Source: Physcia stellaris
Lineage: Eukaryota > Ascomycota > Lecanoromycetes > Caliciales > Physciaceae
Assembly (NCBI GenBank): GCA_018902385.1
Contig: JABSSW010000003.1
Location: forward strand, 1,302,001 to 1,366,000
Length of the DNA: 64,000 bases
Reading direction: 5' to 3'
Shown: piece after piece, positions 1 to 12,229 of the stretch
How the letters are laid out: every line of letters starts with the position of its first letter
Position numbering within the stretch: the first letter of the stretch is position 1
Made by a program: the position numbers and the translations under genes
The notes under the pieces: generated by a model
Told to the model about the DNA's origin: nothing
Databases searched by the model: none
Seen by the model: the letters and a program-made list of their open reading frames with translations, nothing else

Positions 1-179
1 CATGTTAATGTTGAATTTGTTGATGAATTTGTCGATGTAATTGTTTTGACAAAACGACGTTGTTTGTTGTTTTTTATCGCGTGTAATGCGAATATTGAAA
101 AATCATTCGATTTCGTCGATGTTTTTTATTTCGTATGTTTCGAAGAGTTTTTTTTCGAAAACGTCGACTTGTTTGAAAT
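1..179 (-). mobile_element. Ty1/Copia element, reverse-transcriptase 3' part (left segment of a split element)
   Basis: Read on the minus strand this stretch encodes a decayed piece of Copia reverse transcriptase just after the catalytic motif. Recognisable are the segment ending IDEIE, a TGA where Trp is expected, then FFNIRITRDKKQ and YIDKFINKFNI, which match the usual Copia order. It continues in sense from the Copia segment at 6926-9347 once the LTR element at 180-6920 is removed. The 5 bases at 175-179 (GAAAT) are repeated at 6921-6925 as the target duplication. The element runs off the left edge. Gly and Pro codons are missing, as in all the mutated DNA here. Confidence 0.75.
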
Positions 180-416
180 TGTTACGAGCATGTTTGACAA
201 ATAAATCTGACAAATAGATAATTGATATGATAAATGATTAAACAAATATGTTTGAATCGAATTATGTTTTAATTTTCTGACGAAATTAACGTGATTTGAA
301 ATTTGACGTTCGCACATTGTTTGCAATTTCATCATTTTGTATCTATTTGTTTTTGCAAATTTATTGTTTTCGTCTAGTTAATCAATAATACGTTTATTCA
401 AATACGATTCATGATA
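180..416 (+). repeat. 5' LTR of family 1 copy 1
   Basis: It begins TGTTACG and ends CATGATA, and is 237 bases long, the same length as the 3' LTR. I counted about 16 differences between the two. All are C/T or G/A; 14 are at CpT or CpC sites (or their complements) and 2 at CpA. The end was set where the two LTRs diverge and where the target duplication begins after the 3' copy. Confidence 0.9.
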
Positions 417-956
417 TTACAATAAATTTTCAATTTTATCGTTCGTCGTGATACGCGAACGTTCAAAAATAAAACTTCAAATCGATCAAATTTTTTTGAC
501 GAAACAAACGACGAAAAGTTTTGTTGATCAAACAAACGATCAAAAATTTTCTTGACGAAACACTTGACGAAAATCGTGAAATAACAAATCGAATTTTCAC
601 GCAAACGACGATATTTTCGACGATAAAAAAGAATTGATTCGATTAATTTTTTTTTTTTATCATTTTTCAATTTTTCATTTCTAGTTATGACTCGAAGTCA
701 TCACGAAACAATTTTTTTCGAATTTTCTATTTCGATGAAATAACGTTTCAAAACATTACGTTTCAATGTGAATCGTATGTTACAAAAAATCAATGACAAT
801 TTTTTCGACGAGAATTTCGTCGAACAATTCAAATGTCGTTGATTTGTTTCAACGATCGAATTCATAAAAATGAAAAATAACGAAATCATTCATTTTTTGA
901 ACATCGTCATCATCGATCAATTGAAATGATGAATCAATCAAAAAAATATCGATTTT

Positions 957-2100
957 TTGAAAAAATTTGATCGATTACGCATTGATCGTGACAATTATTT
1001 GAACGTTTTGATTCAATATCAGAATTTGTACAATATCGTCAACGTCGATCGTGACGAATTGATCAATACAAACGTTGAATTCGATGAAATTCGTAAAAAA
1101 ATGAATACATTGAAAATTAATTACGAACAAACGCGTGATCGATTTTTAATCAAACAACACGATTACATTTTTTTCAAAAAAATCATGACGTTTTGCTAGT
1201 CACGACTCGCGATCGTACACGAAATTTTGATGACGACAATGACGACAACGACGACGAAATCAACGTAATTAATTTTTTCAATAAAAGCAAACGACGTTCA
1301 AAAATTCATTCAGATTTTTTTAAATTCATCGAGAAAATGAAATTTATTTGACGTGTTTGAAAAACAAAAATGCATGATAAAATAACGATCAACGTCGATC
1401 ATTACGACACGAACATGATCGCAATCATTATTGTGATTGATTGAATTAAAAATGATGTCGATGATCACATACAATCGATACGTGATATCGACATGAATCA
1501 TTTCAAAAATTGACATATGATATTGAAATTTTTGAATTTTATTTTCGAAAAATCTGATTTCAAACGCAATATACGTATTCAATTTCGAACATTGATCATG
1601 AATATTCAAAACTTTCAATTTTTTTATTTCATTTTTTTTCGCTTTAGCAATTCAATCGATTATAACGAAATCATCAAAATCGAAAAATTGATGAACAAAA
1701 TTTTCTGAAATTTAAAAAAAACGATGAATGTATATTCACGTGAATTTATCACGTTTGATGAAATTCGAATCATTTTGCAACAAATATACAATCGACAATC
1801 GAATTTTCGAAAAAAAAAATCGCGACACGTCAACAACGTTTTGAATTGTTTTAATTCAAATCAATTTTTGTCGTTTCGATTTCGATGTTTTTTACGAAAT
1901 TTGTTATTTCGATTTTTTTCGTGAAATTTGTCGTTCATTATCATTTCAACGTTGAAATCAAAATTCGTAATTCGATAACAAACAAATTGATTGTTACGAA
2001 CAAATGTTTCATTTGCGATGAAATCGATCACGTATGAAAAAAATGTTCGAACGTTCACAAACATCAAAAACGTCATTGACACAAAATGCAAATGTTTTAC
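957..2100 (+). pseudogene. Decayed gag of family 1 copy 1 with CCHC zinc knuckle
   Basis: A helical, charged gag-like stretch begins near 957 (MKKFDRLRIDRDNYLNVLIQ) and is broken by stops and frameshifts. Near 2004-2045 it carries a retroviral-type zinc knuckle, CFICDEIDHV then TGA then KKC, with spacing C-x2-C-x4-H-x4-C. The two usual Gly positions are Asp, as expected if GGN codons became GAN. The same protein is present in both minus-strand copies, near 41597-41992 and about 48200-48580. Gag would package element RNA; this copy cannot. Confidence 0.7.
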
Positions 2101-2141
2101 ATGAACATGATTAACGAATCGAACGAATTTGATTCGAAAAA

Positions 2142-2540
2142 TTGATAATTCACATCAAAAACGCGATTGATGAATGTTTAAAATTTTTTTTTATTTATTA
2201 TGACGAATTGTTTGATTTCTTTGTCAAACGATTTTTAATCATCAATTGTACGTTGTCATTCAACGATAATAAACATAAATTAAAAATTTTAATAAACATT
2301 GATGCAATTGATTATGCTTTCATTGATAAAAAAATTGCGCAATTTGTATGCAACATGTTGAACATGAATTTCGTATTTTTATTAAAATCGAAACTCATTA
2401 TCGAATTCGACGATCGTTAAATTTTTTCAATAATTCATGTCATTTATTTCAAATTGACAATTGATTTGCATTTCGAATTGACAATTTTTTTGTTCATCAT
2501 CGATTTGAACAATCATTCGATAATTTTAAAAAAATCGTGA
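2142..2540 (+). pseudogene. Decayed aspartic protease region of family 1 copy 1
   Basis: The segment reading KILINIDAIDYAFIDKKIAQ (about 2281-2340) matches the active-site neighbourhood of Gypsy retropepsins, where a D-S/T-G triad is followed by a hydrophobic strand. The Gly of the triad is lost. A stop follows at 2418. The minus-strand copies at 40409-40807 and 46972-47370 stay open further with the same sequence, confirming the frame. Catalytic activity is not possible as read. Confidence 0.65.
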
Positions 2541-3046
2541 ATGAACAAACATGAAATTATTTTGAATATGATTTACGATAAATTGATTTTCAAATCGTTC
2601 AAATGTAATTATCATGACAATATATTCATCAAAACAATGCAAATTCGACATTTGAAAACTTTTGATTCAAATCGTCGATAAAACGTATTTAATTGACGTC
2701 GCGATATCTTTTTATCGAAAACAAATAACGCGAAACATATTGTTGCAATAAAATTTCGATATACGATTTTATTTCGTTCGCAATTTAGTTTTTCAACGTT
2801 TTATGTACAAAACGAATCAAACGTATTCGATTCAAAATGTTTCGATTGTTTTATTCATTCGAAAATCGATCAAAATAACGAGTCGTTCGTCGTTGAATCA
2901 AATCATTCAAAAATTGATATCACAACGATTACGAAAACGATTTTCGTCAAAAAAAAAATTTAAAAAAACAACGCAACAAACGTTGAAAAATCAAAAAACA
3001 ACAATTCGAAATTTTTTCATTTTCGAAACTGAATTCAGACGATTCG

Positions 3047-3900
3047 ATGAATATCGCGATAATTGATGCAATTTTTTTTTGTTTGTTCGTCGATTTCAAA
3101 AATCGAAAACAAAAAATGCAATGTTTTTTCATTACGATCAATCAAATCAATTTCGCATTCAAAACATTGCGAACAAATTTTGAATCGTTGAAAATTGTCG
3201 TCATGATTAAAAAAATTCTGAAACACGAACAAATCAAATCGATTTTTGAACGTATAATAAAAAAAATATCGAAATATTTCAAATATTTGTCAAAAATATT
3301 CGATTTTCAAAAAACAATTAAATTGTCGTCGTATCGAATTTACGATCACAAAATCGAATTTTTAAACGATAACAATACATTGTTTCGAAATCGAATATAT
3401 TTTTTGTTCGAATTCAAATTTCAAAAACTCAAAAAATATTTGAAAAATAATTTTCAAAAAAATTTCATCGTATTCAATCAAACAACATACGTTTCGTTCG
3501 TTTTATTTGCAATCAAATCAAATGATCAATTACGTTTGTGTGTAAATTATCGACGATTTAATCACATCACGAAACGCAATCGATATTTTATTTTTTTGAT
3601 CGAAAAAATTTTAATCAAAATGCAAAATTGCAAATATCTGATCAAACTGAATATTATATCGATTTTCAACAAGTTTCGAATGAATGAAAAAAATGAAAAA
3701 CTTATCACGTTTGTTATTTTCATGAAATCATACAAATATCGAATGTTATTTTTCGAATTGATCAACGAATTCGCGAATTGACAACATTACATGAACGATT
3801 TGCTATTCAATTTTTTGAACGATTTTTGTCAAATCTATTTAAATGATATTTTTATTTACAACAAATTCAAAAAAACACATCGTTCACGTTCGTAAAATAT
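3047..3900 (+). pseudogene. Decayed reverse transcriptase of family 1 copy 1
   Basis: The longest open piece (3047-3781) carries the fingers-palm order of Gypsy reverse transcriptase: LRLCVNYRRFNHITKRNRY near 3531-3590 and LIKLNIISIFNKFRMNE near 3640-3690. After a TGA at 3779 comes YLNDIFIYN near 3838-3862, which corresponds to the YxDD catalytic box with its first Asp changed to Asn (GAC/GAT to AAC/AAT). It lies between the protease and RNase H in the chromovirus order. The stop falls where Trp or another G-rich codon is expected. Confidence 0.85.
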
Positions 3901-4220
3901 TGAAAAAATTCAAAAAAGTCGAATTATAAATAAATATTGAAAAATGCGAATTTTTTAAAAAAGAAATAACATTTTTGAACGTCATATTATCGATAAATGA
4001 TTTTCGCATGAATTCGAAAAAAATAAAAATCATTGTCAATTGAAAACGTTTTACGAATTTGAAAAAAATACAAATTTTCGTGAATTTCGTCAATTTTTAC
4101 AAACGATTCATTCGTGATTTTTCAAAAAAAATTCGAATTTTCATTCGAATGATAAAAAAATTTGTGAATTTCGAATGAATTGAAAAAATCGAAAAAATTT
4201 TCAATTTTCTCAAGAAAACA

Positions 4221-4530
4221 ATGACGAAAATTTTCATATTACGACATTACGATCGAACAAAACAAATCATTTTGAAAATCGATTTTTTTGATTACGTCAA
4301 TGCAAAAATGTTATTTCAATATGACGACGAAAAAGTGTTGCATTTCGTTGCTTTTTACAATCGTAACATAATATCAATCGAATGCAAATACGAAATTTAT
4401 GATAAAAAATTTTTAGTCATCATTTGTTGTTTAAAACATTGACGTTTTGAATTCGAAAACATCGAAAAATCGATCAAAATTTTCATCGATTACAAGAAAT
4501 TGAAAATTTTCATGACGTCAAAAAAATTCA
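4221..4530 (+). pseudogene. Decayed RNase H of family 1 copy 1
   Basis: An open stretch contains KIDFFDYVNAKMLFQYDDEK, then HFVAFYNRNIISIECKYEIYDKKFLVI and CLKH, the usual order of Gypsy RNase H (first catalytic Asp, Y-E-I-x-D-K block). The stop at 4441-4443 is TGA, exactly where the family has a conserved Trp before R-x-E-L/F-E; sequence similar to the family resumes in frame after it. This single site illustrates TGG to TGA change at GpG while neighbouring CAA and CAT codons survive. Confidence 0.8.
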
Positions 4531-4959
4531 TTTTTCGTCAAACTCGTTGAATAGAAATTTTTTCGAAATTCAACATTATCATTCAGTTTCAATTCGAAAT
4601 TCAAAATGTTAAAACAAATGTTTTGATTCGTATGTTTGATTTTCGATTCAAAAACGAAATTGATAAACGACATCAATATCGAAAACAAATATTGTTCATT
4701 TCAAAACGATTCGAAATTCACGCGATAAAATTTGACGAATTTATTTACGAACGAATTTTGATTGTCAATAAAGTTGACGATAATTGCACGACATATCGTG
4801 AAATCATCGAACAAAATTTCACATCAATGAACGAAATCGATTTACGAAATTGCAATGAAAAAAACGATGTTTTATATCGAAATGATCGATTATGAATGTT
4901 TATCGACGTTTTTTTATTCGTTGATTTTTTCAAAAAAATTCATGAATTTTCGATTTCGA

Positions 4960-5990
4960 AACATTTAAATTTCAATCGTATGAAAAATTTTATACGTCGC
5001 GATTATTATTGATTTAACATGCGCAAATTCGTTCGTCGATACGTACGCAATTGTTATGAATGTCAACGTACGAAAATTTTTCGAAATCGAAAAAATGATT
5101 TATTCATTTTTTTGATCATTTTTTTGCAACGTTGAATCGACATATTTATGAATTTTATTATCGAATTGTTCGACGTTCACGATCACAACGTTATTTGCAC
5201 GATAATCGACAAATTTAATAAAAAACGTCATTACGTGTTTTGCATCGTCGACGATGAAAATACAAATGCGAAAATCACGATCAAAATATTTATCAATTAC
5301 GTGTTTCGTACGCATGAATTATTTTTTTTATAACGTCAAATTGAAAATTTCAATTCATATCGTTCGTTTGACAAGTTTTTTGCAAAATTTTCGACATCAA
5401 ATGTAAATTTTTTATCGTTTTTCATTCAGAAATCGATGAACAAATCGAAAAAATCAATCAAAATATCGAAAAACAATTGCGACAATATTGCAATTACATG
5501 CAAAACGATTAAAACGTTTGATTATTCATAATCGAATTTGCAAACAACAACACGATATTGACAACAACAAAATTATTATCATTTTTCATCAATAAAAGTT
5601 TTCATTTTCGCATGAATTTTTTATCAGATTTTATTTCGTATGTTACAACGAAAAAACGATTTTTGATCGTCAAAACAAAAAATATCATCGACACGATGCA
5701 AAATATTTTCAATTACGTACGAAATCATGCAAAAATGTTTTAAAAACGTATGACAATTCAAATCAACAAACATCGAAAAATCGTAAAATACGTCGAAAAA
5801 AATTTCGTTTTTTTCGATCGACGAAATATCAAAACGATCAAATCGTTTGACAAATTCGATGACAAAAAATTAAATTTTTACAAAATATTACAACGTATGA
5901 ACAATTTTTATCGATTCGAATTGTTTGAAATCATGCGTATTTACGATGTGTTTCATTGTTGATTTTTGCGCAAAAATTTTCGTGATTCAT
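4960..5990 (+). pseudogene. Decayed integrase of family 1 copy 1
   Basis: Near 5018-5090 the reading MRKFVRRYVRNCYECQRTK gives the C-x2-C end of the HHCC finger. The core follows at 5148-5333 (FIIELFDVHDHNVICTIIDK, then HYVFCIVDDEN and FINYVFRTHELFF), which matches the Tf1/Gypsy integrase core around the first catalytic Asp. Downstream, 5558-5743 and 5750-5962 hold the rest of the core and C-terminal part, separated by a TAA at 5740. Integrase would insert the cDNA; here it is broken by several stops. Confidence 0.8.
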
Positions 5991-6029
5991 TCGAAAATCA
6001 AATCAATGAATTTTTTGATTTCGTCATCG

Positions 6030-6220
6030 TCAACGAGAATTTCGAATGAAAAATGAACGATATTTTGAAATTTCGATATTATTACAATCGTTTTCAATAT
6101 CGTGTCAATTGATCGAATTGATTTCATGATCGAACGTGATATTATGTCGACAACGAAAAATTCGATAATATTCGCGATGTGATAAACGATTTTTATCGTA
6201 ATCATTTCACGACAACAAAT
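6030..6220 (+). pseudogene. Decayed chromodomain at the integrase C terminus, family 1 copy 1
   Basis: In the frame after the integrase the reading FE-stop-KMNDILKFRYYYNRFQYRVN-stop follows the chromodomain pattern in which acidic-aromatic residues precede D-I-L and a R-Y-x-x-R-x-x-x-Y-x-V-x-W strand. It continues YYVDNEKFDNIRDVINDFYRNH, the C-terminal helix. The stops are TGA at expected Trp positions of the aromatic cage. Chromodomain integrases of this class steer insertion to methylated-histone chromatin, which fits nested copies in one block. Confidence 0.7.
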
Positions 6221-6667
6221 TCAAAATCGTTCAAAACGTTGATTTCAATATTTCAAATCGTTGTCAACGAATCAAATTTTTCAACGAATCGTCGTCGTTT
6301 TCGAAAAAAAATCGTCATGTTGACATTAATCGAAACTATTTTCAATTAACATTTGAAATTACGAATTCAATGTTCATTCATTCGTTTTTGATTTCACGAT
6401 TTTTATTCAGCAATTCAGTTTTTATTATCATTTCGATGTTATTTACAGTCAGAATTTACATCGCATAAAAAATTGAATCGTGTCAAAAACATTTTCAAAA
6501 ATTGTCGTCAAATTTTATCGAACGTTGAAATGACAATAAAACATTAAAAAATGAAAAATGATGATCGTGAAATTTTTAAATTTTGCAATCATACGAATTA
6601 ATCAACAAAATTTTCAACAAGATTTTCAAATTTTGAAACAACAACGAATCGTCGAAACGACGTTCGC

Positions 6668-6680
6668 GAAAAAGAAAAAA
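6668..6680 (+). other. Polypurine tract of family 1 copy 1
   Basis: A 13-base run of A and G (GAAAAAGAAAAAA) lies 3 bases before the 3' LTR start at 6684, the expected place for the plus-strand primer. The same tract adjoins the LTR in the minus-strand copies. Confidence 0.7.
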
Positions 6681-6683
6681 TAA

Positions 6684-6920
6684 TGTTACGAACATGTTTG
6701 ACAAATAAATTTGACAAATAAATAATTGATATGATAAATGATTAAACAAATATGTTTGAATCGAATTATGCTTTAATTTCTTGACGAAATTAGCGTGATT
6801 TGAAATTTGACGTTCGCACATTGTTTGCAATTTCATTATTTTGTATTTATTTGCTTTTGCAAACTTATTGTTTTCGTTTAACTAATCAATAATACGTTTA
6901 TTCAAGCACGATTCATGATA
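6684..6920 (+). repeat. 3' LTR of family 1 copy 1
   Basis: It is 237 bases, TGTTACG to CATGATA, followed at 6921-6925 by the GAAAT target duplication. In one place the 5' LTR reads TC and the 3' LTR reads CT at two adjacent bases, consistent with an ancestral CC in which each copy lost a different C. Confidence 0.9.
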
Positions 6921-6925
6921 GAAAT

Positions 6926-9347
6926 ATTGAAAATAATACATGATTGCTATATCGTTCACGAAGAAAAATAGAATCATGTAATCGTTGATGAATAAACATT
7001 CGATATCGAACATTTGTTTTAAATTTAAATTGTTGAAAATGATCGATAAATAACGATATCATAACGTTGAAAATTGTTTCAATTCATAAAATGTTTTCAA
7101 TAAAAAAAATAACACATTGTTTGTTTTTTTTCAATCGTCAAACGATTTGCAATAAATGAATTCGTCGATATCGTTATTTGCGAATGCGTTGATTGCGTTA
7201 TATTAACGAATGTTCAAATCGAAAATTGTAATTATGATCATTAATGTTCGAAAAATTTTAATAATTAATGTAATTGCGTAAACATTTTGTTCGATTTGTT
7301 GAAAATTTTTTCGAACACACAATCGAATTTTGTGTTTAATCAAATATTTTTCATTGTCGAATTTGTATTTGAATATTCATGTAATAAATATAAAAATTTT
7401 TTTTGCGTTTTTAACATGATGTCATGAAATTTTTTTTCAAATTTGTTTTGATTGTAATGTTTTGATTTTCACGTCAATGATTCGTAAAAAATCGACGATT
7501 TCAAAATGTTTGAACATTTGATAATAAAAACGTGATTCGACGAAAAAATCGTCACGATGCGATTTTTTTTTTTTCGTCATTGAAGTCATGAATGTTTCAT
7601 AAAATGAACGCATTTTTTTTGCTGACGCATTTTTTAAAACGATGAAATGATTGAAATTTCGAAGTGAATTTGATTTGCGAATACGAATGAATTTTTCAAA
7701 TTGAATATTGATTTCGTCAATCGTTGTTTTCGTTCAATGTTTCGATTTTTTTTTTTCAACGACGATGCAAACGAAAATAATTTTTTTATTGTTTTTGCAA
7801 CGACAAATGACGAAAAATTTTTTGTAACGACAAATGACGAAAAATACGAAAAATTAAACGTATTTGACGTGTTTTCACTTTTTGACGAAAATGAAACAAA
7901 TGAAAATAAATATTTTGATTCAAAATCGTTTTCAATCGTTTGTTTGTGAAATTTCTTTGCATCGCGATCGATAATAAATTTTGTAAATGTTAATTTTTAT
8001 ACATTTTCGTCGTTGTTTGATTCGATGTTCATTATTTTCGTGAAATCGTTTTGCGATATGTCAAACGTATCGTTAATCAAAAAAAATTCGTTGACGAATT
8101 GAATTAAATTTATTTCATTAAAACGATAACGTGAATTTTCGTTGAATGTGACGTCACGTGTACGTATAATTTTTCGTTGATTAAAAATTTAAATTAAAAA
8201 GATGTTGATATTGTCATAATTTACAAAAAAGTCGATGTGTGTTTTGATTTTCATTTTTTTCTTTTTCGAAATATTTTTATTCAAAAAATATGTTTTTGTT
8301 TCATATTGTACGATGTGAACAAAATTCGATTTTTTGTCGATGATCATTTCGAACGATGTTTTTCATTCATGTTTTTTAAAAAATGTACGATTTATTATGT
8401 AATCAACGATTTCATTGATTCATGATTATAAATAAACAAATAAATTTGTTTCGAATTTCATTGTTCGTGATTTGATCAACAATATGTCATTTAGTCGTTC
8501 GTTGTGATCGTTTTGTGTTAAAATATCAACGATCGAAAATTCAAATGTAATGTTTTTGAATGCGCAATAATTATTTCATTGAATGTTTAACGCACGTTCG
8601 TCGTCAAAACGTACAAATACGATTTTGTCGTTGTATTTGATTTCGATTGTATGAATGATTCGAATAAACATTTTCGTGATTTGTTTTTTGTTTTCGTGCG
8701 TGTATATCATGTGAAAATTTGTTTCGAAACATGTCACGTGCGATATTCATTTGTGTTTGTTCAAAATCGTTGTCATATCGATGAAATCGTATGTAATACG
8801 ATAAAACGATTTGTTCGAAATTTTTGATTTTACAGAAAATTTGAATACGATTCTATGTGCTTTGAAAAATGCACATTTTTCGCATTTGTTAATCAAGAAC
8901 ATTTTATTTTTGTTAATAAATTTCATTTTTTCAGCTACTTTTTGTAAATGCTGTATGACGTCATTATTCGCATGAACGAAAAATTGATGTCATTTTAAAA
9001 TAAATTTTTGTCGCACAATGATTGCAAAAATGTTCATTTTTTCAAATTTATTATTTTCGAAAACGTAATGTGCATTTATTTTTGACACGTGAACGATCGA
9101 TTTATCGTTTTTATGAAAATGATCGTGTGTCGTATCGAAATGTAAATTTTTGTTTGCAAAAATATTATTCGCAACGATGTTGATCATGAAATCGAATACA
9201 TAAACAACATTTAAAAATTTTATTGATTTTTTTTTTGTGAATGTATCGACGTCGATACGCATTCGATCATATGTCAAAATAAAAAATGATTTCATGTCGA
9301 ACATAATTTTCGATTCGTTTGTGCAATTTCGTTTTTTTTTTTGAAAA
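6926..9347 (-). mobile_element. Ty1/Copia element, middle segment: pre-integrase, integrase and reverse transcriptase (decayed)
   Basis: On the minus strand, 9304-8990 is an open stretch with the Copia segment before integrase (LNVVYVFDFMINIVAN, then HFDTTHDHFHKNDKSIV and HYVFEN). Lower coordinates give integrase and linker text (FVHIVQYETKTYFLNKNI, RTRDVTFNENSRYRFNEINL near 8160-8080) and then reverse transcriptase (KHKIRLCVRKNFQQIEQNVY, IYCKSFDD, FFFVNDI near 6965-6945, where the V-D-D box reads V-N-D). The segment stops at 6926 and resumes at 179, across the family 1 insertion. Its other end at 9347 resumes at 17049, across family 2. Pro, Gly and Trp codons are gone. Confidence 0.8.
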
Positions 9348-9548
9348 TGTTAGAAGTTTGCAAACTAACTTGTCGACTATGAGACGAAAATCTGTCTGAC
9401 GATTGTCAATGACGAGATTTGAAATGAAAACGTGTCTGTCGTTGAAAAACAAATCATTTGTCACATAATTTTACAATATATATTTCGAAACTTTTTCGAA
9501 AAATTAACAATCAAATTTTTTACATTTTTTCACACATTGTTCTTGACA
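9348..9548 (+). repeat. 5' LTR of family 2
   Basis: It starts TGTTAGAAG and ends CTTGACA (TG...CA) and is 201 bases. I counted 12 differences from the 3' LTR, all C/T or G/A: 11 at CpT (or ApG) and 1 at TpG/CpA, with mutations on both copies (4 in this one, 8 in the other). Confidence 0.93.
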
Positions 9549-10105
9549 ATTTGATAACATCATTTTATCACATCAACGTTGTTTGCATCATTGATTGCAA
9601 CAACATCATCAAAATTCTGTCAATTTTGCATTGCATTGTACGCAAATCTGTCAATTTCTTGAATTTTACTTTTTGTCGTTTTCGCTTTCTTGATGTCGTT
9701 AATGCTGTAAATTTTACGTCAGTTCTATTCATTTGATTGTGAAAAATTTTTATTTCACTTTATTTCATTTTTCGTTTTATTATCAGTTTGCGAAAGACTT
9801 TTTTCTAATTTATTGTACGAATAATTCGAAAAACTTTTTCAGCTAATTAAATCAACAAAAAAACTTTCACAATAAATTATCTATAACTCATTCTGACGTC
9901 AGTTTTCAACGAAATCATTCAGTTTGCGTGATTCATTTACGACTTTTTGCAAATCAATCACGTTTTTTGCTCGTTATTCGACGATACTGATCGACGTACG
10001 ATGAAAATTTTGATCGTTAAAATTTTCAAATTTCTCAAAACTCGAATCAGCGATTTTGCTTATTTATTTCAGTGAATCAACGACGTCGTTTCGTTTCAGA
10101 ACGTT

Positions 10106-12229
10106 TTGATTCAATTTCGTTTTGATATCGAACGTTTTCGCAACTCGAACGTTTTTCGAAACTTTTTGATCAAATTTTCAGCTGTAATCAATTCAAAATT
10201 CAGTGACTCGATTTCATTTTCGATTTCTCGTTTATTCAAACTAGAAACGTCAATTTCGTCAATCTCATTAATATCGTTTGATGTTTTTTCTTCAAAAAGA
10301 TTTCGACGCAATAACGTGTCGAAAATTCAAATTTTCAATTTCACATTTTCGTTTGTAGCATTCAATTATTCATTTATTATCACGTCAAACACGTCGATCG
10401 ATTCTGCATTTAATTTCAATTTTGTCAACATTCGTGATATCTCAATTGAAAAAATTATTTACACACAATTCATTGATTTTGTCATGTTTGATCAAAAACA
10501 AAATCAAAATCAAAATCAATTTGATTCGATTATTCAAACAATCATTACAACAACGATCATTGCAATCGTTATTCAAACATTTGTCGATTTTACAGCACAA
10601 TTTCAACGTTTTCAGCAAAATAACATCGAAAATAACAACGAACGTGATGATCGACGTTTTTCTGATTTTGATTTTGATTTTTCGAATGAAATTGCGACTG
10701 ATGCTAATGACGAAAAATCAGTTTTGAAAAATTCAGAAAATATCGACTTCTTTGATTTTCGTCGTGAAAATGACAAAAACAAAAATGTCATTGTCAACGT
10801 TGATCGACATATTTATTACAAAAATGTATTTGTCTTTACTGACAGATTTAAAAATTTGAAAAAAAATTCGTTTGATCACAAAGTGCGTGAATTTATTGCC
10901 GAATGTTTACGCGATGATATTTTCACTTGACATTCATTGAAACTAAATGAAACTGAAAAAAATATGTTTCGTGATGTATCAATGAATCAATGATGTCGTG
11001 ATTTGATTCGTCGATTCAAAAAACGTGATTCACAAATTCTCAAAAATTTGCAAACTGAAAAATACATTATGTAAAATGTTCGCAATAATAAAACGTTTAG
11101 AATTTACGTGCAAAACATCATGCGTCATTTTAAAATCGTCGAATTCAATTCTATTTACAATCAATTAATTATGACGTGAAATAATCTGAATTTTAATTTC
11201 AAAATGCAAATATTTGAATCAATCACGATTATCATTTTTATTTCGTTTTTCGATTCATTTGACGTCAAAATCAATATCTGACAAAAAATAATTGCTTATA
11301 AATTTATTCAACATGTCAATTTTAATTCTGATCAAATCGATAAACAACGTCAAATCAATAAACAGAATCGTGAACGACAAAACGACTTTCAACAACAATT
11401 TGACGCTGACAATTTTCAATTTTTTTATTTTTCGTATGAATATTGATCATCATCAAATTACAATTCATATCAATATCAAAATTCGACGTTTCAAAATAAT
11501 GCTTATCAGAAATATCAGAAATTTCAATATCAATTTTCAAGCGCATTTCAAAAAACATTTGTCGTTTTTGTCTTGTCAATTGACAAACAGTTTTTGCAAT
11601 TGATTTTCGAAAACGCGTCAAATTTCAAGTTCAAAAATCAATCACAACGTCGATTAGCAAACGACACAAAACAAAATAATCGAAACGAATTTGACAATCG
11701 TGACGACAAAACTAAAACTTTTGTTGTCGATCAAAATAACAACGAAAAAAAAAAATTTGTGAAAAACTTTCACAATTCATTTGCGAAAAACTTTCTTAAT
11801 GAAAAGCATGAAAATTACTATATTGAAGACGAAAATTTGAATTATTACAATTCGAATCAGAAAAATAAAATTTTCGTCAATTTCATTGCGTCGATAATAG
11901 TGATCAAGTCGTCGTTATTTCACTGTCGTCGATATAGAAAGATTTTCACATTTAATAACGAATTACATCGTCATTTTCGTGATGATTGTAATTTGATTTT
12001 TTCAGAAAAATCGAAATTCTTTAGCGACGTCGAAACATATTCGATCAAAAATTTCAATTTCAACTTGTTTACAATCGATGTTACAAAAAAAATCAACGAG
12101 TTTAATCAATTGAACACAATCACGTCTGTTGAATTTACGAATTCATTTATTTCGTTTGAGTTCATCATTATTCGTTTTAACGTCGACTCGTCAACAGATA
12201 TTGACATCGAATACGAATTTCGTGATTGA
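10106..12229 (+). pseudogene. Decayed gag-like region of family 2 with a C2H2-type finger
   Basis: Two open pieces, 10106-10930 (Ser/Phe/Asp-rich, 274 residues) and 11573-12229 (218 residues), cover the region before the protease, separated by stops. The second piece carries FHCRRYRKIFTFNNELHRHF followed by RDDC near 11918-11987. This resembles a C2H2 finger with the C-x2-C-x4-F-x2-N-N-x-L-H-x-H plan, with the second Cys replaced by Tyr (TGT to TAT). The minus-strand relative has the same finger at 62416-62631. A C2H2-type finger instead of a CCHC knuckle in this position is unusual for Gypsy elements. What the finger binds cannot be told. Confidence 0.55.

Larger units (their letters stand above)
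180..6920 (+). mobile_element. Complete Ty3/Gypsy chromodomain retrotransposon, family 1 copy 1 (decayed)
   Basis: A 6.74 kb element bounded by two 237-base LTRs (180-416 and 6684-6920) and flanked by a perfect GAAAT duplication (175-179 and 6921-6925). Internal order is gag with CCHC knuckle, aspartic protease, reverse transcriptase, RNase H, integrase and C-terminal chromodomain, which is the chromovirus order. A purine tract precedes the 3' LTR. Every domain carries stops, nearly all TGA at expected Trp positions, and no Pro or Gly codons, so it is dead. It sits inside the reverse-transcriptase region of a minus-strand Copia element. Two more copies lie in tandem on the minus strand at 36041-49303, and a 5' fragment at 54096-54560. 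Confidence 0.93.

Noticed and set aside
6030-6220. Minus-strand frame at 5987-6205 as an independent gene
   Set aside because: It is opposite the decayed chromodomain, and the same shadow appears in copies 2 and 3, as expected for a shared element.
8990-9464. Two overlapping minus-strand frames considered as separate small genes
   Set aside because: Both lie in the Copia relic; one is the pre-integrase region and the other a shadow frame.
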